Below, one piece after another: positions 21,109 through 24,272 of a DNA stretch of 24,272 nucleotides. Source of the DNA: DASXYG01 sp036502625. Lineage in GTDB: Bacteria > Actinomycetota > Actinomycetes > Streptosporangiales > Streptosporangiaceae. A program made the translations under genes and the position numbers. The first letter of the stretch is position 1, and each line of letters starts with the position of its first letter. Location of the stretch: NCBI GenBank assembly GCA_036502625.1, contig DASXYG010000131.1:1-24272 (forward strand), in the 5' to 3' direction. The notes under the pieces are model-generated. The model had not been told where the DNA came from, did not search any database, and saw nothing but the letters and a program-made list of their open reading frames with translations.

Positions 21109-23244
21109 GTGAGTACGGACCAGACACCTGAGCTGGAGTGGACCGAGCTGGACCGGCGGGCGGTGGACACCGTCCGGGCCCTCGCGATGGACGCGGTGCA
21201 GGGACCCTGGGCGGGTCACCCCGGCACGGCGATGAGCCTCGCCCCGGCCGCGTACCTGCTGTTCCAGCGGGTCATGCGGCACGACCCCACCGACCCCGAC
21301 TGGGTCGGCCGCGACCGGTTCGTCCTCTCCGCCGGGCATTCCAGCCTGACGCTCTACATCCAGTTGTTCCTGTCCGGCTACGGCCTGACGCTCGAGGACC
21401 TGAAGTCGCTGCGCCGCTGGGGCAGCCGCACCCCCGGCCACCCCGAGCACGGCCACACGGTCGGCGTGGAGACCACCACCGGCCCGCTCGGCCAGGGCCT
21501 CGGCAACGCGGTCGGCATGGCGATGGCCGCGCGCCGCGAGCGCGGCCTGTTCGACCCCGACTCCACGACCAGCCCGTTCGACCACTTCGTCTACGCGATC
21601 GCCAGCGACGGCGACATCGAAGAGGGCATCAGCCACGAGGTCAGCTCGCTCGCCGGGCACCAGAAGCTCGGCAACCTGATCGTCATCTACGACGACAACG
21701 ACATCTCCATCGAGGACGACACCAAGATCGCGAAGTCGGAGGACGTCGCCGCGCGCTACGAGGCGTACGGCTGGCACGTCCAGGAGGTCGACTTCACCCC
21801 GCCGTCCGGCGGCGCCGGCGACCGTCCCGACGCCGCGTACCACGAGGACGTCCCGGCGCTGTACCGCGCGCTGGAGAACGCCAAGGCCGTCACCGACCGG
21901 CCGTCGTTCATCAAGCTGCGCACGATCATCGCCTGGCCGGCGCCGCACGCGCAGAACACCGGCGCCGCGCACGGCTCGGCGCTCGGCGAGGACGAGATCG
22001 CGGCGACCAAGAAGGTGCTGGGCATGGACCCGGCGCTGTCGTTCGACGTCGCCGACGACGTCCTCGCCCACGCCCGCGCGGTGGTCGACCGCGGCCGCGA
22101 GGAGCACGCCGAGTGGGACAAGGGGTACGACGCGTGGCGCGCGGCCGACCCGGAGCGCGCCGCCGAGTTCGACCGCATCTCCGCGCGGCGGCTGCCCGAG
22201 GGCTGGGCGGCCGTGCTGCCGGAGTTCGAGGCCGGGAAGTCCGTGGCCACCCGCAAGGCGTCGCAGGAGGTGCTGAACGCGCTCGCGCCGGTGCTGCCGG
22301 AGCTGTGGGGCGGCTCGGCGGACCTCGCGGGCAGCAACAACACCACGATGAAGGGCGAGCCGTCCTTCATCCCCGAGGAATACCAGACGAAGATGTTCCC
22401 GGGCAGCCGCTACGGCCGCACGCTGCACTTCGGCATCCGCGAGCACGGCATGGGCGCGATCATGAACGGCATCGCGCTGCACGGCGGCACTCGTCCGTAC
22501 GGCGGCACGTTCCTGGTGTTCAGCGACTACATGCGGCCGTCGGTGCGGCTCGCCGCGCTGATGGGCCTGCCGGTCATCTACGTATGGACGCACGACTCGA
22601 TCGGCCTCGGCGAGGACGGCCCCACCCACCAGCCGGTGGAGCACCTGTGGGCGCTGCGCGCGATCCCGGGCCTCGACGTGGTCCGGCCGGCCGACGCCAC
22701 CGAGACGTCCGTCGCGTACCGCACGGTCATCGAGCACACCGACCGCCCGGCCGGGCTCGCGCTGACCCGGCAGGGCCTGGTGACGCTGGACCGGACGAAG
22801 CTGGCGTCCGCCGAGGGCGTGGCGCGCGGCGGCTACGTCCTGGCCGAGGCGTCGCGGGGCACCCCCGAGGTGATCCTCATCGCGACCGGCAGCGAGGTAC
22901 AGATCGCGCTGGACGCACGGGACACGCTCGAGGCGTCCGGCACGCCGACGCGGGTCGTGTCGATGCCGTGCGTGGAGTGGTTCGAGGCGCAGGACGACGC
23001 CTACAAGCAGACCGTGCTGCCGCCGTCGGTGCGCGCCCGCGTCTCGGTCGAGGCGGGCGTCGCGCTGGGCTGGAAGGCGTACGTCGGGGCGTACGGCGAG
23101 ACCGTGAGCCTGGAGCACTTCGGCGCCTCGGCGGACTACAAGACGCTGTACGAGCAGTTCGGCATCACCGCCGAGCGGGTCGCCGCCGCCGCGCACTCCA
23201 GCCTGGAGAAGGCGGGCGCGGCCGGCACGACGACGGGCAACTGA
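21109..23244 (+). CDS. tkt: Transketolase
   Basis: 711 residues. It is thiamine-diphosphate dependent and moves two-carbon units between sugar phosphates in the non-oxidative pentose phosphate pathway. The thiamine-diphosphate loop SDGDIEEGISHE (about 166-177) with YDDNDISIEDDT, the GHPGTAMSLAP segment with catalytic-site H37, and the pyrimidine-domain GLGEDGPTHQPVEHL (about 500-514) are all present. Residues 32-35 before GHPG read GPWA, where actinobacterial and other transketolases usually have K-x-G/K-x; the length is unchanged. The GTG at 21109 gives an N-terminus like that of actinobacterial relatives, although the GAGAGGAG site (21087-21094) is unusually far away (about 14 bases). The gene is followed 16 bases later by tal, forming an operon. 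Confidence 0.96.
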   Translation: MSTDQTPELEWTELDRRAVDTVRALAMDAVQGPWAGHPGTAMSLAPAAYLLFQRVMRHDPTDPDWVGRDRFVLSAGHSSLTLYIQLFLSGYGLTLEDLKSLRRWGSRTPGHPEHGHTVGVETTTGPLGQGLGNAVGMAMAARRERGLFDPDSTTSPFDHFVYAIASDGDIEEGISHEVSSLAGHQKLGNLIVIYDDNDISIEDDTKIAKSEDVAARYEAYGWHVQEVDFTPPSGGAGDRPDAAYHEDVPALYRALENAKAVTDRPSFIKLRTIIAWPAPHAQNTGAAHGSALGEDEIAATKKVLGMDPALSFDVADDVLAHARAVVDRGREEHAEWDKGYDAWRAADPERAAEFDRISARRLPEGWAAVLPEFEAGKSVATRKASQEVLNALAPVLPELWGGSADLAGSNNTTMKGEPSFIPEEYQTKMFPGSRYGRTLHFGIREHGMGAIMNGIALHGGTRPYGGTFLVFSDYMRPSVRLAALMGLPVIYVWTHDSIGLGEDGPTHQPVEHLWALRAIPGLDVVRPADATETSVAYRTVIEHTDRPAGLALTRQGLVTLDRTKLASAEGVARGGYVLAEASRGTPEVILIATGSEVQIALDARDTLEASGTPTRVVSMPCVEWFEAQDDAYKQTVLPPSVRARVSVEAGVALGWKAYVGAYGETVSLEHFGASADYKTLYEQFGITAERVAAAAHSSLEKAGAAGTTTGN

Positions 23245-23260
23245 GGCAGGGGCGAGAGAG

Positions 23261-24272
23261 ATGACGACGGAGAACCTGAACAAACTGGCCGCCGAGGGCG
23301 TGGCCATCTGGCTGGACGACATCAGCCGCGAGCGGCTGGTGACCGGCAACCTGGAAGAGCTCGTCCGCGACCTGGGCGTGGTCGGCGTCACGTCGAACCC
23401 GACGATCTTCGCGAAGGCGATGAGCAAGGGCGACGCGTACGACGAGCAGATCCGCGACCTCGCCACCCGCGGCGTGGACGTCGGGGAGGCCGTGCGCGCG
23501 CTGACGACGTACGACATCCGCTGGGCGTGCGACGTCCTGGCCCCGGTGCACGACGCCACCGGCGGGCGCGACGGCAGGGTGTCCATCGAGGTCGACCCGC
23601 GGCTGGCGCGCAGGACGCCCGAGACGAGCGCCGAGGCGCGCGCGCTGTGGTGGATGGTCGACCGGCCGAACCTGTTCATCAAGATCCCCGCGACCGTCGA
23701 GGGCCTGCCGGCGATCAGCCAGGCGTTGGCCGAGGGCATCAGCGTGAACGTCACGCTGATCTTCTCGCTGGAGCGCTACGGCCAGGTCATCGACGCGTTC
23801 TTCGAGGGCCTGGAGCGGGCCCGCGCGGCCGGCCACGACCTGTCGAAGATCGCGTCGGTGGCGTCGTTCTTCGTCAGCCGCGTCGACACCGAGGTCGACA
23901 AGCGGCTGGAGAAGATCGGCGGCGACGACGCCAATACCGCGCAGGCGCTGCGCGGCAAGGCCGGCATCGCCAACGCGCGGCTGGCGTACGAGCTGTACGA
24001 GCAGAAGTTCGCCTCCGACCGCTGGGCCGCGCTGCGCGCCGCCGGCGCGACGGTGCAGCGCCCGCTGTGGGCGTCCACCGGCGTGAAGGACCCCGCGTAC
24101 CCGGACACCATGTACGTCGACGACCTCATCGCGCCGGACACCGTGAACACCATGCCGGAGGCCACGCTCAATGCTTTGGCCGATCACGGCGAGATCCGCG
24201 GCAACCAGATCGAGGGCACGTACGAGGACGCGCAGCACGTCATCGACCAACTCGAGGAGCTCGGCATCGGCT
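23261..24272 (+). CDS. tal: Transaldolase, 3' end cut by window
   Basis: 337 codons are visible, nearly the full length of actinobacterial transaldolases (about 370 residues); the frame is still open at the window edge. It is the partner of transketolase, exchanging three-carbon units in the pentose phosphate pathway. The N-terminal VGVTSNPTIFAKAM (42-55), the Schiff-base lysine K141 in NLFIKIPAT, NVTLIFSLERY and RPLWASTGVKDPAY are diagnostic. The ATG at 23261 follows the tkt stop by 16 bases, with a purine-rich GGGGCGAGAGAG in front as ribosome binding site. No oddity is seen in the portion available. Confidence 0.96.
   Translation, partial: MTTENLNKLAAEGVAIWLDDISRERLVTGNLEELVRDLGVVGVTSNPTIFAKAMSKGDAYDEQIRDLATRGVDVGEAVRALTTYDIRWACDVLAPVHDATGGRDGRVSIEVDPRLARRTPETSAEARALWWMVDRPNLFIKIPATVEGLPAISQALAEGISVNVTLIFSLERYGQVIDAFFEGLERARAAGHDLSKIASVASFFVSRVDTEVDKRLEKIGGDDANTAQALRGKAGIANARLAYELYEQKFASDRWAALRAAGATVQRPLWASTGVKDPAYPDTMYVDDLIAPDTVNTMPEATLNALADHGEIRGNQIEGTYEDAQHVIDQLEELGIG

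Noticed and set aside
21103..23754. Minus-strand open frame of 883 codons opposite tkt and tal
   Set aside because: Antisense shadow of two confidently identified genes; no recognisable motif.

Overview
The window is high-GC DNA (roughly three quarters G+C by eye) with strong G/C third positions, GTG and TTG starts, 4-bp stop/start overlaps and TANNNT-type -10 boxes. It also carries the ctaA/ctaB/tkt/tal neighbourhood known from actinobacteria. It is most likely chromosomal DNA of a filamentous actinomycete, perhaps Streptosporangiales/Actinomadura-like, although the genus is an inference. The first 64 bases are a pure G run that looks like a read or assembly artefact at a contig end. I see no rRNA, tRNA, CRISPR array, insertion sequence or phage gene.

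Layout. 70-2471 (minus): an APC-type amino acid permease translationally coupled to a tandem-domain universal stress protein. 2765-6347 (plus): a three-gene operon in which every junction is a 4-bp overlap. It encodes a membrane-anchored M23/LytM-like protein that has lost its zinc ligands, a ferric-reductase-like cytochrome b, and a NuoF-type flavoprotein fused to a ferredoxin. Together these look like a transmembrane electron-transfer module. 6412-7011: a small DUF3592-like membrane protein, apparently leaderless. 7059-11631 (minus): a compact arginine deiminase operon (permease, arcA, arcB, arcC) for ATP and ammonia production from arginine.

11780-13512: a DrrAB-type ABC exporter. 13579-16024: three tandem two-gene cassettes (A1B1, A2B2, A3B3) of very small multi-pass membrane proteins. 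Each cassette has its own -10 box and ribosome binding site, each has a 4-bp overlap between its genes, and each second protein ends in a proline-rich tail. I cannot assign a function to them, and they are the best candidate for an undescribed system here. 16103-17038: an EamA/RhtA-type exporter.

17086-24272: heme A synthase (ctaA), a PrsW-type intramembrane protease facing it, a 73-residue Cys-containing small protein, heme O synthase (ctaB), and, divergently, transketolase and transaldolase (cut by the window edge). CtaB and CtaA act in sequence to make heme A for the aa3 oxidase, while Tkt and Tal form the non-oxidative pentose phosphate branch.

All coordinates come from reading the sequence. 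Family assignments rest on recognised motifs, not on database searches.
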